Counted from the stretch's first letter, positions 26,254 to 40,649 are shown. The stretch: 64,000 nt of DNA from Bos javanicus (GCF_032452875.1 NW_026893638.1:558001-622000), one strand, 5' to 3'. A program made the numbers and translations. Notes: generated by a model not told the origin, from the letters alone.

Positions 26254-27948
26254 CAGGCCCAGATCACGTGACTGAGCATGCACTGTTCACGTGGCTGATC
26301 ATACACTGATCACGTGATGATCATGCACTGATCACTTGGATATCATGCACTGATCACGTGGCTGATCATACACTGTTCACGTGTCTGACCATGCACTGAT
26401 CACGTGGCTGATCATACACTGCTCACGTAACTGATCATGCACTGATCACGTGGCTATCATGCACTGATCACGTGGCTGAACATGCACTGTTCACGTGGCT
26501 GATCACACACCTGTCACGTGACATATCATGCACTGATCACGTGGCACTCATGCACTGATCACGTGGCTGATCATACTCTGCTCACGTAACTCATGCACAC
26601 ATCACGTGGCTATCATGCACTGCTCACGTGGCTCGTCATGGAATGATCACGTAGCAACCATATACTGGTCACGTGACTGATCATGCAAAGATCACGTAAA
26701 TGATCATGCACTGTTCACGTGACTGATCATGTACTGATCACGTGACTGATCATGCACTGATCACGTGGCTATCATGCTCTGCTCACGTGGCTGATCATGC
26801 AACGATCACGTAGCAACCATGTACTGGTCACGTGACTGATCATGCACTGATCACGTAATTGATCCTGCACTGATCACGTGGCTCATCATGCACTGATCAC
26901 GTGGCTGATCACACATGTATCACGTGACTGATCATGCACTGATCACGTGGCTCTCATGCACTGATCACGTGGCTGTCATGCACTGATCACGTGGATATCA
27001 TGCACTGATCACGTGGCTGATCACACACGTATCACATGACTGATCATGCACTGATCACGTGGCTATCATGCACTGATCACGTGGCTGATCATGCAATGAT
27101 CACGTAGCTACCATGCTGGTCACGTGACTGATCATGCACTGATCACGTAATTGATCATGCACTGATCACGTGGCTGATCATGCACTGATCACGTGGCTGA
27201 TCATACACTGATCACATAACTGATCATGCACTGATCACGTGACTGATCATGCACTGATCACGTGGCTATCATGCACTGATCACGTGGCTGACATGCACTG
27301 ATCACGTGCCTGATCATGCACTGATCACGTGGCTGATCATGCACTGATCACGTGACTGATCATGCACTGATCACGTGTCTGATCATGCACTGATCACGTG
27401 GCTGATCATGCACTGATCACGTGACTCATGCACTGATCACGTGGCTATCATGCACTGATCACGTGGCTGATCATGCACTGATCACGTAGCTACCATGTAC
27501 TGGTCACGTGACTGATCATGCACTGATCACGTGACTGATCATGCACTGATCACGTGGCTGATCATGCACTGATCACGTGACTGATCATGCACTGATCACG
27601 TGACTGATCATGCACTGATCACGTGGCTATCATGCACTGATCACGTGGCTGATCATGCACTGATCACGCAGCTACCATGCACTGATCACGTGACTGATCA
27701 TGCACTGATCACGTCTATATCATGCACTGATCACATGACTGCCCGTGCACTGATCACGTGGATGATCATACACTAATCTTGTGACAGATCATGCACTGAT
27801 CACGTGGCTGATCATGCACTGATACCGTGACTGAGCATGGACTGATCACATGACTATCATGTATTGATCACGTGACTTAATGGCGCTGATCATGTGACTG
27901 ATCATGCGCTGATCATGTTTGCTATCATACACTGATCATGTGCCTCTG
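26254..27948 (+). repeat. Spacer 15, L' class (1695 bp)
   Basis: L order in the first 1.1 kb. After GTGTCTGATC (about 27374) it switches to a consensus-like 3' part with GTGACTCATGC (about 27421), without the GTACAGGTCACG and CACCCATCAGG monomers. It rejoins the pre-island block at CTATATC (about 27714). Spacer 18 has the same composite structure. Confidence 0.9.
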
Positions 27949-28176
27949 GAGGCAATAAACAAAGAGCTGAGTAGGCACGAATCAAACAGTCAGCAGGCAA
28001 TAATCATGGAACTCAGGTGTGAGGAATCATGCTGCTCAGCTGGCAATAATCAAGCAGCTGAGCAGGCAGGAATTACGCAGCACAGCTGGCAATTGTCAAG
28101 CAGATGACAGGCAGGAATCGTGCAGCTCAGCTGGCAATTGTCAAGCAGATGAGCAGACAGTAATCACGCAGCTCAG
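27949..28176 (+). repeat. Island 16, type B
   Basis: Ten units; matches island 2. It begins the second 5.09-kb L-S-L' module. Confidence 0.93.
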
Positions 28177-29850
28177 CAGGCCCAGATCACGTGACTGAGC
28201 ATGCACTGTTCACGTGGCTGATCATACACTGATCACGTGATGATCATGCACTGATCACTTGGATATCATGCACTGATCACGTGGCTGATCATACACTGTT
28301 CACGTGTCTGACCATGCACTGATCACGTGGCTGATCATACACTGCTCACGTAACTGATCATGCACTGATCACGTGGCTATCATGCACTGATCACGTGGCT
28401 GAACATGCACTGTTCACGTGGCTGATCACACACCTGTCACGTGACATATCATGCACTGATCACGTGGCACTCATGCACTGATCACGTGGCTGATCATACT
28501 CTGCTCACGTAACTCATGCACACATCACGTGGCTATCATGCACTGCTCACGTGGCTCGTCATGGAATGATCACGTAGCAACCATATACTGGTCACGTGAC
28601 TGATCATGCAAAGATCACGTAAATGATCATGCACTGTTCACGTGACTGATCATGTACTGATCACGTGACTGATCATGCACTGACCACGTGGCTATCATGC
28701 TCTGCTCACGTGGCTGATCATGCAACGATCACGTAGCAACCATGTACTGGTCACGTGACTGATCATGCACTGATCACGTAATTGATCCTGCACTGATCAC
28801 GTGGCTCATCATGCACTGATCACGTGGCTGATCACACATGTATCACGTGACTGATCATGCACTGATCCGTGGCTCTCATGCACTGATCACGTGGCTGTCA
28901 TGCACTGATCACGTGGATATCATGCACTGATCACGTGGCTGATCACACACGTATCACATGACTGATCATGCACTGATCACGTGGCTATCATGCACTGATC
29001 ACGTGGCTATCATGCACTGATCACGTGGCTGATCATGCAATGATCACGTAGCTACCATGTACTGGTCACGTGACTGATCATGCACTGATCACGTAATTGA
29101 TCATGCACTGATCATGTGGCTGATCATGCACTGATCACGTGGCTGATCATACACTGATCACATAACTGATCATGCACTGATCACGTGACTGATCATGCAC
29201 TGATCACGTGGCTATCATGCACTGATCACTTGGCTGACATACACTGATCACGTGCCTGGTCATGCACTGATCACGTGGCTGATCATGCACTGATCACGTG
29301 ACTGATCATGCACTGATCACGTGTCTGATCATGCACTGATCACGTGGCTATCATGCACTGCTCACGTGGCTGATCATGCCATGATCACGCAGCTACCATG
29401 TACTGGTCACATGACTGATCATGCACTGATCACGTGACTGATCATGCAGTGATCACGTGGCTATCATGCACTACTCACGTGGCTGATCATGCAATGATCA
29501 TGTAGCTACCATGTACAGGTCACGTGAATGATCATACACCCATCAGGTGACTGATCATGCACTGATCACGTGGCTATCATGCACTGATCACGAGACTGAT
29601 CATGCACTGATCACGTCTATATCATGCACTGATCACATGACTGCCCATGCACTGATCACGTGGATGATCATACACTAATCTTGTGACAGATCATGCACTG
29701 ATCACGTGGCTGATCATGCACTGATACCGTGACTGAGCATGGACTGATCACATGACTATCATGTAGTGATCACGTGACTTAATGGCGCTGATCATGTGAC
29801 TGATCATGCGCTGATCATGTTTGCTATCATACACTGATCATGTGCCTCTG
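28177..29850 (+). repeat. Spacer 16, L class (1674 bp)
   Basis: Complete L order, with GACCACGTGG (about 28682), ATTGATCCTGC (about 28780), CATAACTG (about 29161), TTGGCTGACATACAC (about 29229) and GTGCCTGGTC (about 29251). GACCACGTGG is shared with spacer 27. Confidence 0.9.
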
Positions 29851-30078
29851 GAGGCAATAAACAAAGAGCTGAGTAGGCACGAATCAAACAGTCAGCAGGC
29901 AATAATCATGGAACTCAGGTGTGAGGAATCATGCTGCTCAGCTGGCAATAATCAAGCAGCTGAGCAGGCAGGAATTACGCAGCACAGCTGGCAATTGTCA
30001 AGCAGATGACAGGCAGGAATCGTGCAGCTCAGCTGGCAATTGTCAAGCAGATGAGCAGACAGTAATCACGCAGCTCAG
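29851..30078 (+). repeat. Island 17, type B
   Basis: Ten units; matches island 2. Confidence 0.93.
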
Positions 30079-31116
30079 CAGGCCCAGATCACGTGACTGA
30101 GCATGCACTGTTCACGTGGCTGATCATACACTGATCACGTGATGATCATGCACTGATCACTTGGATATCATGCACTGATCACGTGGCTGATCATACACTG
30201 TTCACGTGTCTGACCATGCACTGATCACGTGGCTGATCATACACTGCTCACGTAACTGATCATGCACTGATCACGTGGCTATCATGCACTGATCACGTGG
30301 CTGAACATGCACTGTTCACGTGGCTGATCATGCACTGATCACGTGACTGATCATGCACTGATCACGTGGCACTCATGCACTGATCACGTGGCTGATCATA
30401 CTCTGCTCACGTAACTCATGCACACATCACGTGGCTATCATGCACTGCTCACGTGGCTGTCATGGATGATCACGTAGCAACCATATACTGGTCACGTGAC
30501 TGATCATGCACTGATCACGTAAATGATCATGCACTGATCACGTGACTGATCATGCACTGATCACGTGACTGATCATGCACTGATCACGTGGCTGATCATG
30601 CACTGATCACGTGGCTATCATGCACTGCTCACGTGGCTGATCATGCATGATCACGCAGCTACCATGTACTGGTCACATGACTGATCATGCACTGATCACG
30701 TGACTGATCATGCACTGATCACGTGGCTATCATGCACTACTCACGTGGCTGATCATGCAATGATCATGTAGCTACCATGTACAGGTCACGTGAATGATCA
30801 TACACCCATCAGGTGACTGATCATGCACTGATCACGTGGCTATCATGCACTGATCACGTGACTGATCATGCACTGATCACGTCTATATCATGCACTGATC
30901 ACATGACTGCCCATGCACTGATCACGTGGATGATCATACACTAATCTTGTGACAGATCATGCACTGATCACGTGGCTGATCATGCACTGATACCGTGACT
31001 GAGCATGGACTGATCACATGACTATCATGTAGTGATCACGTGACTTAATGGCGCTGATCATGTGACTGATCATGCGCTGATCATGTTTGCTATCATACAC
31101 TGATCATGTGCCTCTG
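30079..31116 (+). repeat. Spacer 17, S class (1038 bp)
   Basis: Same organisation as spacer 14, with the GTGTCTG monomer replaced by GTGGCTG. Confidence 0.9.
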
Positions 31117-31343
31117 GAGGCAATAAACAAAGAGCTGAGTAGGCACGAATCAAACAGTCAGCAGGCAATAATCATGGAACTCAGGTGTGAGGAATCATGC
31201 TGCTCAGCTGGCAATAATCAAGCAGCTGAGCAGGCAGGAATTCGCAGCACAGCTGGCAATTGTCAAGCAGATGACAGGCAGGAATCGTGCAGCTCAGCTG
31301 GCAATTGTCAAGCAGATGAGCAGACAGTAATCACGCAGCTCAG
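31117..31343 (+). repeat. Island 18, type B with 1-bp deletion
   Basis: The extra unit 6 reads GGAATTCGCAGC instead of GGAATTACGCAGC. Loss of one A creates GAATTC at 31238-31243. Total length is 227 bp. The same deletion is present in island 25, 13 kb away. The deletion also lengthens an accidental reading frame, which I do not regard as coding. Confidence 0.93.
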
Positions 31344-33039
31344 CAGGCCCAGATCACGTGACTGAGCATGCACTGTTCACGTGGCTGATCATACACTGAT
31401 CACGTGATGATCATGCACTGATCACTTGGATATCATGCACTGATCACGTGGCTGATCATACACTGTTCACGTGTCTGACCATGCACTGATCACGTGGCTG
31501 ATCATACACTGCTCACGTAACTGATCATGCACTGATCACGTGGCTATCATGCACTGATCACGTGGCTGAACATGCACTGTTCACGTGGCTGATCACACAC
31601 CTGTCACGTGACATATCATGCACTGATCACGTGGCACTCATGCACTGATCACGTGGCTGATCATACTCTGCTCACGTAACTCATGCACACATCACGTGGC
31701 TATCATGCACTGCTCACGTGGCTCGTCATGGAATGATCACGTAGCTACCATATACTGGTCACGTGACTGATCATGCACTGATCACGTAAATGATCATGCA
31801 CTGTTCACGTGACTGATCATGTACTGATCACGTGACTGATCATGCACTGATCACGTGGCTATCATGCTCTGCTCACGTGGCTGATCATGCAACGATCACG
31901 TAGCAACCATGTACTGGTCACGTGACTGATCATGCACTGATCACGTAATTGATCCTGCACTGATCACGTGGCTCATCATGCACTGATCACGTGGCTGATC
32001 ACACATGTATCACGTGACTGATCATGCACTGATCACGTGGCTCTCATGCACTGATCACGTGGCTGTCATGCACTGATCACGTGGATATCATGCACTGATC
32101 ACGTGGCTGATCACACACGTATCACATGACTGATCATGCACTGATCACGTGGCTATCATGCACTGATCACGTGGCTGATCATGCAATGATCACGTAGCTA
32201 CCATGTACTGGTCACGTGACTGATCATGCACTGATCACGTAATTGATCATGCACTGATCACGTGGCTGATCATGCACTGATCACGTGGCTGATCATGCAC
32301 TGATCACGTGACTGATCATGCACTGATCACGTGACTGATCATGCACTGATCACGTGGCTATCATGCACTGATCACGTGGCTGACATACACTGATCACGTG
32401 CCTGGTCATGCACTGATCACGTGGCTGATCATGCACTGATCACGTGACTGATCATGCACTGATCACGTGGCTGATCATGCACTGATCACGTGGCTGATCA
32501 TGCACTGATCACGTGACTCATGCACTGATCACGTGGCTATCATGCACTGATCACGTGGCTGATCATGCACTGATCACGTGCTACCATGTACTGGTCACGT
32601 GACTGATCATGCACTGATCACGTGACTGATCATGCACTGATCACGTGGCTGATCATGCACTGATCACGTGACTGATCATGCACTGATCACGTGACTGATC
32701 ATGCACTGATCACGTGGCTATCATGCACTGATCACGTGGCTGATCATGCACTGATCACGTGGCTATCATGCACTGATCACGTGACTGATCATGCACTGAT
32801 CACGTCTATATCATGCACTGATCACATGACTGCCCATGCACTGATCACGTGGATGATCATACACTAATCATGTGACAGATCATGCACTGATCACGTGGCT
32901 GATCATGCACTGATACCGTGACTGAGCATGGACTGATCACATGACTATCATGTAGTGATCACGTGACTTAATGGCGCTGATCATGTGACTGATCATGCGC
33001 TGATCATGTTTGCTATCATACACTGATCATGTGCCTCTG
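31344..33039 (+). repeat. Spacer 18, L' class (1696 bp)
   Basis: Composite like spacer 15. The 3' part from about 32514 (GTGACTCATGC) is consensus-like and lacks the GTACAGG and CACCCATC monomers. CTATATC returns at about 32806. It ends the second 5.09-kb module. Confidence 0.9.
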
Positions 33040-33222
33040 GAGGCAATAAACAAAGAGCTGAGTAGGCACGAATCAAACAGTCAGCAGGCAATAATCATGG
33101 AACTCAGGTGTGAGGAATCATGCTGCTCAGCTGGCAATAATCAAGCAGCTGAGCAGGCAGGAATCGTGCAGCTCAGCTGGCAATTGTCAAGCAGATGAGC
33201 AGACAGTAATCACGCAGCTCAG
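33040..33222 (+). repeat. Island 19, type A
   Basis: Matches island 1. It ends the run of type B islands. Confidence 0.93.
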
Positions 33223-34534
33223 CAGGCCCAGATCACGTGACTGAGCATGCACTGTTCACGTGGCTGATCATACACTGATCACGTGATGATCATGCACTGA
33301 TCACTTGGATATCATGCACTGATCACGTGGCTGATCATACACTGTTCACGTGTCTGACCATGCACTGATCACGTGGCTGATCATACACTGCTCACGTAAC
33401 TGATCATGCACTGATCACGTGGCTATCATGCACTGATCACGTGGCTGAACATGCACTGTTCACGTGGCTGATCACACACTGTCACGTGACATATCATGCA
33501 CTGATCACGTGGCTGATCATGCACTGATCACGTGGCTGATCATACATGATCACGTGACTGATCATGCACTGATCACGTGGCTATCATGCACTGATCACGT
33601 GGCTGTCATGCACTGATCACGTGGATATCATGCACTGATCACGTGGCTGATCACACACGTATCACGTGACTGATCATGCACTGATCACGTGGCTGATCAT
33701 GCACTGATCACGTGGCTATCATGCACTGATCACGTGGCTGATCATGCAATGATCACGTAGCTACCATGTACTGGTCACGTGACTGATCATGCACTGATCA
33801 CGTAATGATCATGCACTGATCATGTGGCTGATCATGCACTGATCACGTGGCTGATCATGCACTGATCACGTGACTGATCATGCACTGATCACGTGACTGA
33901 TCATGCACTGATCACGTGGCTATCATGCACTGATCACGTGGCTGATCATGCACTGATCACGTGCTGGTCATGCACTGATCACGTGGCTGATCATGCACTG
34001 ATCACGTGACTGATCATGCACTGATCACGTGGCTGATCATGCACTGATCACGTGGCTGATCATGCACTGATCACGTGCTGATCATGCACTGATCACGTGG
34101 CTATCATGCACTGATCACGTGGCTGATCATGCATGATCACGTGGCTATCATGCACTGGTCACGTGACTGATCATGCACTGATCACGTGACTGATCATGCA
34201 CTGATCACGTGGCTGATCATGCACTATCACGTGACTGATCATGCACTGATCACGTGGCTATCATGCACTGATCACGAGACTGACCATGCACTGATCACGT
34301 CTATATCATGCACTGATCACATGACTGCCCATGCACTGATCACGTGGATGATCATACACTAATCATGTGACAGATCATGCACTGATCACGTGGCTGATCA
34401 TGCACTGATACCGTGACTGAGCATGGACTGATCACATGACTATCATGTAGTGATCACGTGACTTAATGGCGCTGATCATGTGACTGATCATGCGCTGATC
34501 ATGTTTGCTATCATACACTGATCATGTGCCTCTG
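33223..34534 (+). repeat. Spacer 19, consensus-rich (1312 bp)
   Basis: Standard start to about 33490, then mostly consensus monomers with a few L traces: CACACACGTATCACG (about 33652), GTAATGATC (about 33801) and GATCATGTGG (about 33818). GAGACTGACC at about 34275 begins the pre-island block. Confidence 0.87.
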
Positions 34535-34762
34535 GAGGCAATAAACAAAGAGCTGAGTAGGCACGAATCAAACAGTCAGCAGGCAATAATCATGGAACTC
34601 AGGTGTGAGGAATCATGCTGCTCAGCTGGCAATAATCAAGCAGCTGAGCAGGCAGGAATTACGCAGCACAGCTGGCAATTGTCAAGCAGATGACAGGCAG
34701 GAATCGTGCAGCTCAGCTGGCAATTGTCAAGCAGATGAGCAGACAGTAATCACGCAGCTCAG
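34535..34762 (+). repeat. Island 20, type B
   Basis: Ten units; matches island 2. It is isolated among type A neighbours. Confidence 0.93.
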
Positions 34763-36322
34763 CAGGCCCAGATCACGTGACTGAGCATGCACTGTTCACG
34801 TGGCTGATCATACACTGATCACGTGATGATCATGCACTGATCACTTGGATATCATGCACTGATCACGTGGCTGATCATACACTGTTCACGTGTCTGACCA
34901 TGCACTGATCACGTGGCTGATCATACACTGCTCACGTAACTGATCATGCACTGATCACGTGGCTATCATGCACTGATCACGTGGCTGAACATGCACTGTT
35001 CACGTGGCTGATCACACACCTGTCACGTGACATATCATGCACTGATCACGTGGCACTCATGCACTGATCACGTGGCTGATCATACTCTGCTCACGTAACT
35101 CATGCACACATCACGTGGCTATCATGCACTGCTCACGTGGCTCGTCATGGAATGATCACGTAGCAACCATATACTGGTCACGTGACTGATCATGCAAGAT
35201 CACGTAAATGATCATGCACTGTTCACGTGACTGATCATGTACTGATCACGTGACTGATCATGCACTGATCACGTGGCTATCATGCTCTGCTCACGTGGCT
35301 GATCATGCAACGATCACGTAGCAACCATGTACTGGTCACGTGACTGATCATGCACTGATCACGTAATTGATCCTGCACTGATCACGTGGCTCATCATGCA
35401 CTGATCACGTGGCTGATCACACATGTATCACGTGACTGATCATGCACTGATCACGTGGCTCTCATGCACTGATCACGTGGCTGTCATGCACTGATCACGT
35501 GGATATCATGCACTGATCACGTGGCTGATCACACACGTATCACATGACTGATCATGCACTGATCACGTGGCTATCATGCACTGATCACGTGGCTATCATG
35601 CACTGATCACGTGGCTGATCATGCACTGATCACGTGACTGATCATGCACTGATCACGTGGCTGATCATGCACTGATCACGTGGCTGATCATGCACTGATC
35701 ACGTGGCTATCATGCACTGATCACGTGACTGATCATGCACTGATCACGTGACTGATCATGCACTGATCACGTGGCTGATCATGCACTGATCACGTGACTG
35801 ATCATGCACTGATCACGTGTCTGATCATGCACTGATCACGTGGCTATCATGCACTGATCACGTGGCTGATCATGCATGATCACGCAGCTACCATGTACTG
35901 GTCACATGACTGATCATGCACTGATCACGTGACTGATCATGCACTGATCACGTGGCTATCATGCACTACTCACGTGGCTGATCATGCAATGATCATGTAG
36001 CTACCATGTACAGGTCACGTGAATGATCATACACCCATCAGGTGACTGATCATGCACTGATCACGTGACTGATCATGCACTGATCACGTCTATATCATGC
36101 ACTGATCACATGACTGCCCATGCACTGATCACGTGGATGATCATACACTAATCTTGTGACAGATCATGCACTGATCACGTGGCTGATCATGCACTGATAC
36201 GTGACTGAGCATGGACTGATCACATGACTATCATGTAGTGATCACGTGACTTAATGGCGCTGATCATGTGACTGATCATGCGCTGATCATGTTTGCTATC
36301 ATACACTGATCATGTGCCTCTG
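34763..36322 (+). repeat. Spacer 20, L then consensus (1560 bp)
   Basis: L order to CACACACGTATCACATG (about 35530). About 200 bp of pure consensus follow (35610-35815), then GTGTCTG (about 35818) and the 3' block. Confidence 0.88.
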
Positions 36323-36504
36323 GAGGCAATAAACAAAGAGCTGAGTAGGCACGAATCAAACAGTCAGCAGGCAATAATCATGGAACTCAGGTGTGAGGAA
36401 TCATGCTGCTCAGCTGGCAATAATCAAGCAGCTGAGCAGGCAGGAATCATGCAGCTCAGCTGGCAATTGTCAAGCAGATGACAGACAGTAATCATGCAGC
36501 TCAG
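36323..36504 (+). repeat. Island 21, type A variant (182 bp)
   Basis: Unit 7 lacks one G (GATGACAGACAG), giving the 22-bp unit otherwise seen only in type B first copies. ATCATGCAGC occurs in both unit 6 and unit 8. It may be a recombinant or a parallel loss. Confidence 0.9.
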
Positions 36505-38266
36505 CAGGCCCAGATCACGTGACTGAGCATGCACTGTTCACGTGGCTGATCATGCACTGATCACGTGACTGATCATGCACTGATCACGTGGCTATCATGC
36601 ACTGATCACGTGGCTGATCATGCACTGATCACGTGCTACCATGCACTGATCACGTGACTGATCATGCACTGATCACGTGACTGATCATGCACTGATCACG
36701 TGGCTGATCATGCACTGATCACGTGGCTGATCATGCACTGATCACGTGGCTGATCATGCACTGATCACGTGACTGATCATGCACTGATCACGTGGCTGAT
36801 CATGCACTGATCACGTGGCTATCATGCACTGATCACGTGGCTGATCATGCACTGATCACGTGGCTGATCATGCACTGATCACGTGGCTGATCATGCACTG
36901 ATCACGTGACTGATCATGCACTGATCACGTGACTGATCATGCACTGATCACGTGGCTATCATGCACTGATCACGTGGCTGATCATGCATGATCACGTAGC
37001 TACCATGCACTGGTCACGTGACTGATCATGCACTGATCACGTGACTGATCATGCACTGATCACGTGGCTATCATGCACTGATCACGTGACTGATCATGCA
37101 CTGATCACGTCTATATCATGCACTGATCACGTGACTGATCATGCACTGATCACGTGGCTGATCATGCACTGATCACGTGACTGATCATGCACTGATCACG
37201 TGGCTGATCATGCACTGATCACGTAGCTACCATGTACTGGTCACGTGACTGATCATGCACTGATCACGTAATTGATCATGCACTGATCACGTGGCTGATC
37301 ATGCACTGATCACGTGGCTGATCACACATGATCACGTGACTGATCATGCACTGATCACGTGGCTATCATGCACTGATCACGTGGCTGTCATGCACTGATC
37401 ACGTGGCTATCATGCACTGATCACGTGGCTGATCATGCACTATCACGTGACTGATCATGCACTGATCACGTGGCTATCATGCACTGATCACGTGGCTATC
37501 ATGCACTGATCACGTGGCTGATCATGCACTGATCACGTAGCTACCATGTACTGGTCACGTGACTGATCATGCACTGATCACGTAATTGATCATGCACTGA
37601 TCACGTGGCTGATCATGCACTGATCACGTGGCTGATCATGCACTGATCACGTGACTGATCATGCACTGATCACGTGACTGATCATGCACTGATCACGTGG
37701 CTATCATGCACTGATCACGTGGCTGATCATGCACTGATCACGTGCTGATCATGCACTGATCACGTGGCTATCATGCACTGCTCACGTGGCTGATCATGCA
37801 TGATCACGCTACCATGTACTGGTCACATGACTGATCATGCACTGATCACGTGACTGATCATGCACTGATCACGTGGCTATCATGCACTACTCACGTGGCT
37901 GATCATGCAATGATCATGTAGCTACCATGTACAGGTCACGTGAATGATCATACACCCATCAGGTGACTGATCATGCACTGATCACGTGGCTATCATGCAC
38001 TGATCACGAGACTGATCATGCACTGATCACGTCTATATCATGCACTGATCACATGACTGCCCATGCACTGATCACGTGGATGATCATACACTAATCATGT
38101 GACAGATCATGCACTGATCACGTGGCTGATCATGCACTGATACCGTGACTGAGCATGGACTGATCACATGACTATCATGTAGTGATCACGTGACTTAATG
38201 GCGCTGATCATGTGACTGATCATGCGCTGATCATGTTTGCTATCATACACTGATCATGTGCCTCTG
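36505..38266 (+). repeat. Spacer 21, consensus-rich (1762 bp)
   Basis: From about 36540 to 37790 nearly every monomer is consensus, with isolated GTAATTGATC (about 37267 and 37580) and CTATATC (about 37110). The 3' block resumes at the GATCACGCTACC monomer (about 37802), which lacks a few bases. Confidence 0.88.
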
Positions 38267-38449
38267 GAGGCAATAAACAAAGAGCTGAGTAGGCACGAAT
38301 CAAACAGTCAGCAGGCAATAATCATGGAACACAGGTGTGAGGAATCATGCTGCTCAGCTGGCAATAATCAAGCAGCTGAGCAGGCAGGAATCGTGCAGCT
38401 CAGCTGGCAATTGTCAAGCAGATGAGCAGACAGTAATCACGCAGCTCAG
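38267..38449 (+). repeat. Island 22, type A, GAACACAGG variant
   Basis: Shares the unit-3 substitution with islands 5, 7 and 10, more than 20 kb to the left. Confidence 0.93.
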
Positions 38450-39535
38450 CAGGCCCAGATCACGTGACTGAGCATGCACTGTTCACGTGGCTGATCATAC
38501 ACTGATCACGTGATGATCATGCACTGATCACTGGATATCATGCACTGATCACGTGGCTGATCATGCACTGATCACGTGTCTGATCATGCACTGATCACGT
38601 GGCTGATCATACACTGATCACGTAACTGATCATGCACTGATCACGTGGCTATCATGCACTGATCACGTGGCTGATCATGCACTGATCACGTGGCTGATCA
38701 CACACTATCACGTGACTGATCATGCACTGATCACGTGGCTGATCATGCACTGATCACGTGGCTGATCATGCACTGATCACGTGGCTATCATGCACTGATC
38801 ACGTGGCTGATCATGCACTATCACGTGACTGATCATGCACTGATCACGTGGCTATCATGCACTGATCACGTGGCTGATCATGCACTGATCACGTGGCTGA
38901 TCATGCACTGATCACGTGCTACCATGTACTGATCACGTGACTGATCATGCACTGATCACGTGATTGATCATGCACTGATCACGTGGCTGATCATGCACTG
39001 ATCACGTGACTGATCATGCACTGATCACGTGACTGATCATGCACTGATCACGTGGCTATCATGCACTGATCACGTGGCTGATCATGCACTGATCACGCAG
39101 CTACCATGTACTGGTCACATGACTGATCATGCACTGATCACGTGACTGATCATGCACTGATCACGTGGCTATCATGCACTACTCACGTGGCTGATCATGC
39201 AATGATCATGTAGCTACCATGTACAGGTCACGTGAATGATCATACACCCATCACGTGACTGATCATGCACTGATCACGTGACTGATCATGCACTGATCAC
39301 GTCTATATCATGCACTGATCACATGACTGCCCATGCACTGATCACGTGGATGATCATACACTGATCACGTGACTGATCATGCACTGATCACGTGGCTGAT
39401 CATGCACTGATACGTGACTGATCATGGACTGATCACATGACTATCATGTACTGATCACGTGACTTAATGGCACTGATCATGTGACTGATCATGCACTGAT
39501 CATGTTTGCTATCATACACTGATCATGTGCCTCTG
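38450..39535 (+). repeat. Spacer 22, S-length, consensus-rich (1086 bp)
   Basis: Standard start, then consensus monomers with CACACTATCACG (about 38699). CGCAGCTACC occurs near 39096. Several pre-island markers are consensus here (CACTGATCACG for ACTAATCTTG, AATGGCACTG for AATGGCGCTG). Confidence 0.87.
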
Positions 39536-39718
39536 GAGGCAATAAACAAAGAGCTGAGTAGGCACGAATCAAACAGTCAGCAGGCAATAATCATGGAACT
39601 CAGGTGTGAGGAATCATGCTGCTCAGCTGGCAATAATCAAGCAGCTGAGCAGGCAGGAATCGTGCAGCTCAGCTGGCAATTGTCAAGCAGATGAGCAGAC
39701 AGTAATCATGCAGCTCAG
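39536..39718 (+). repeat. Island 23, type A, unit-8 CpG lost
   Basis: As island 8: unit 8 reads TAATCATGCAGCTCAG. Confidence 0.92.
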
Positions 39719-40649
39719 CAGGCCCAGATCACGTGACTGAGCATGCACTGATCACGTGGCTGATCATGCACTGATCACGTGGCTGATCATGCACTGATCA
39801 CGTGGCTATCATGCACTGATCACGTGGCTGATCATGCACTGATCACGTAGCTACCATGTACTGATCACGTGACTGATCATGCACTGATCACGTAATTGAT
39901 CATGCACTGATCACGTGGCTGATCATGCACTGATCACGTGGCTGATCATGCACTGATCACGTGACTGATCATGCACTGATCACGTGACTGATCATGCACT
40001 GATCACGTGGCTATCATGCACTGATCACGTGGCTGACATACACTGATCACGTGCCTGATCATGCACTGATCACGTGGCTGATCATGCACTGATCACGTGA
40101 CTGATCATGCACTGATCACGTGTCTGATCATGCACTGATCACGTGGCTATCATGCACTGCTCACGTGGCTGATCATGCCATGATCACGCAGCTACCATGT
40201 ACTGGTCACATGACTGATCATGCACTGATCACGTGACTGATCATGCAGTGATCACGTGGCTATCATGCACTACTCACGTGGCTGATCATGCAATGATCAT
40301 GTAGCTACCATGTACAGGTCACGTGAATGATCATACACCCATCAGGTGACTGATCATGCACTGATCACGTGGCTATCATGCACTGATCACGAGACTGATC
40401 ATGCACTGTTCACGTCTATATCATGCACTGATCACATGACTGCCCATGCACTGATCACGTGGATGATCATACACTAATCTTGTGACAGATCATGCACTGA
40501 TCACGTGGCTGATCATGCACTGATACCGTGACTGAGCATGGACTGATCACATGACTATCATGTAGTGATCACGTGACTTAATGGCGCTGATCATGTGACT
40601 GATCATGCGCTGATCATGTTTGCTATCATACACTGATCATGTGCCTCTG
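39719..40649 (+). repeat. Spacer 23, short (931 bp)
   Basis: It enters the L order late: GTAATTGATC (about 39891), GACATACACTG and GTGCCTGATC (about 40034-40060), GTGTCTG (about 40121), then a full 3' block. The 5' half of an L spacer is missing. Confidence 0.88.

Noticed and set aside
31117..31343. CENP-B box
   Set aside because: The motif needs TTCG, four unspecified bases, A and CGGG in fixed spacing. TTCG seen in islands 18 and 25 lacks the CGGG part, and spacer monomers have no TTCG. No match was found by eye.
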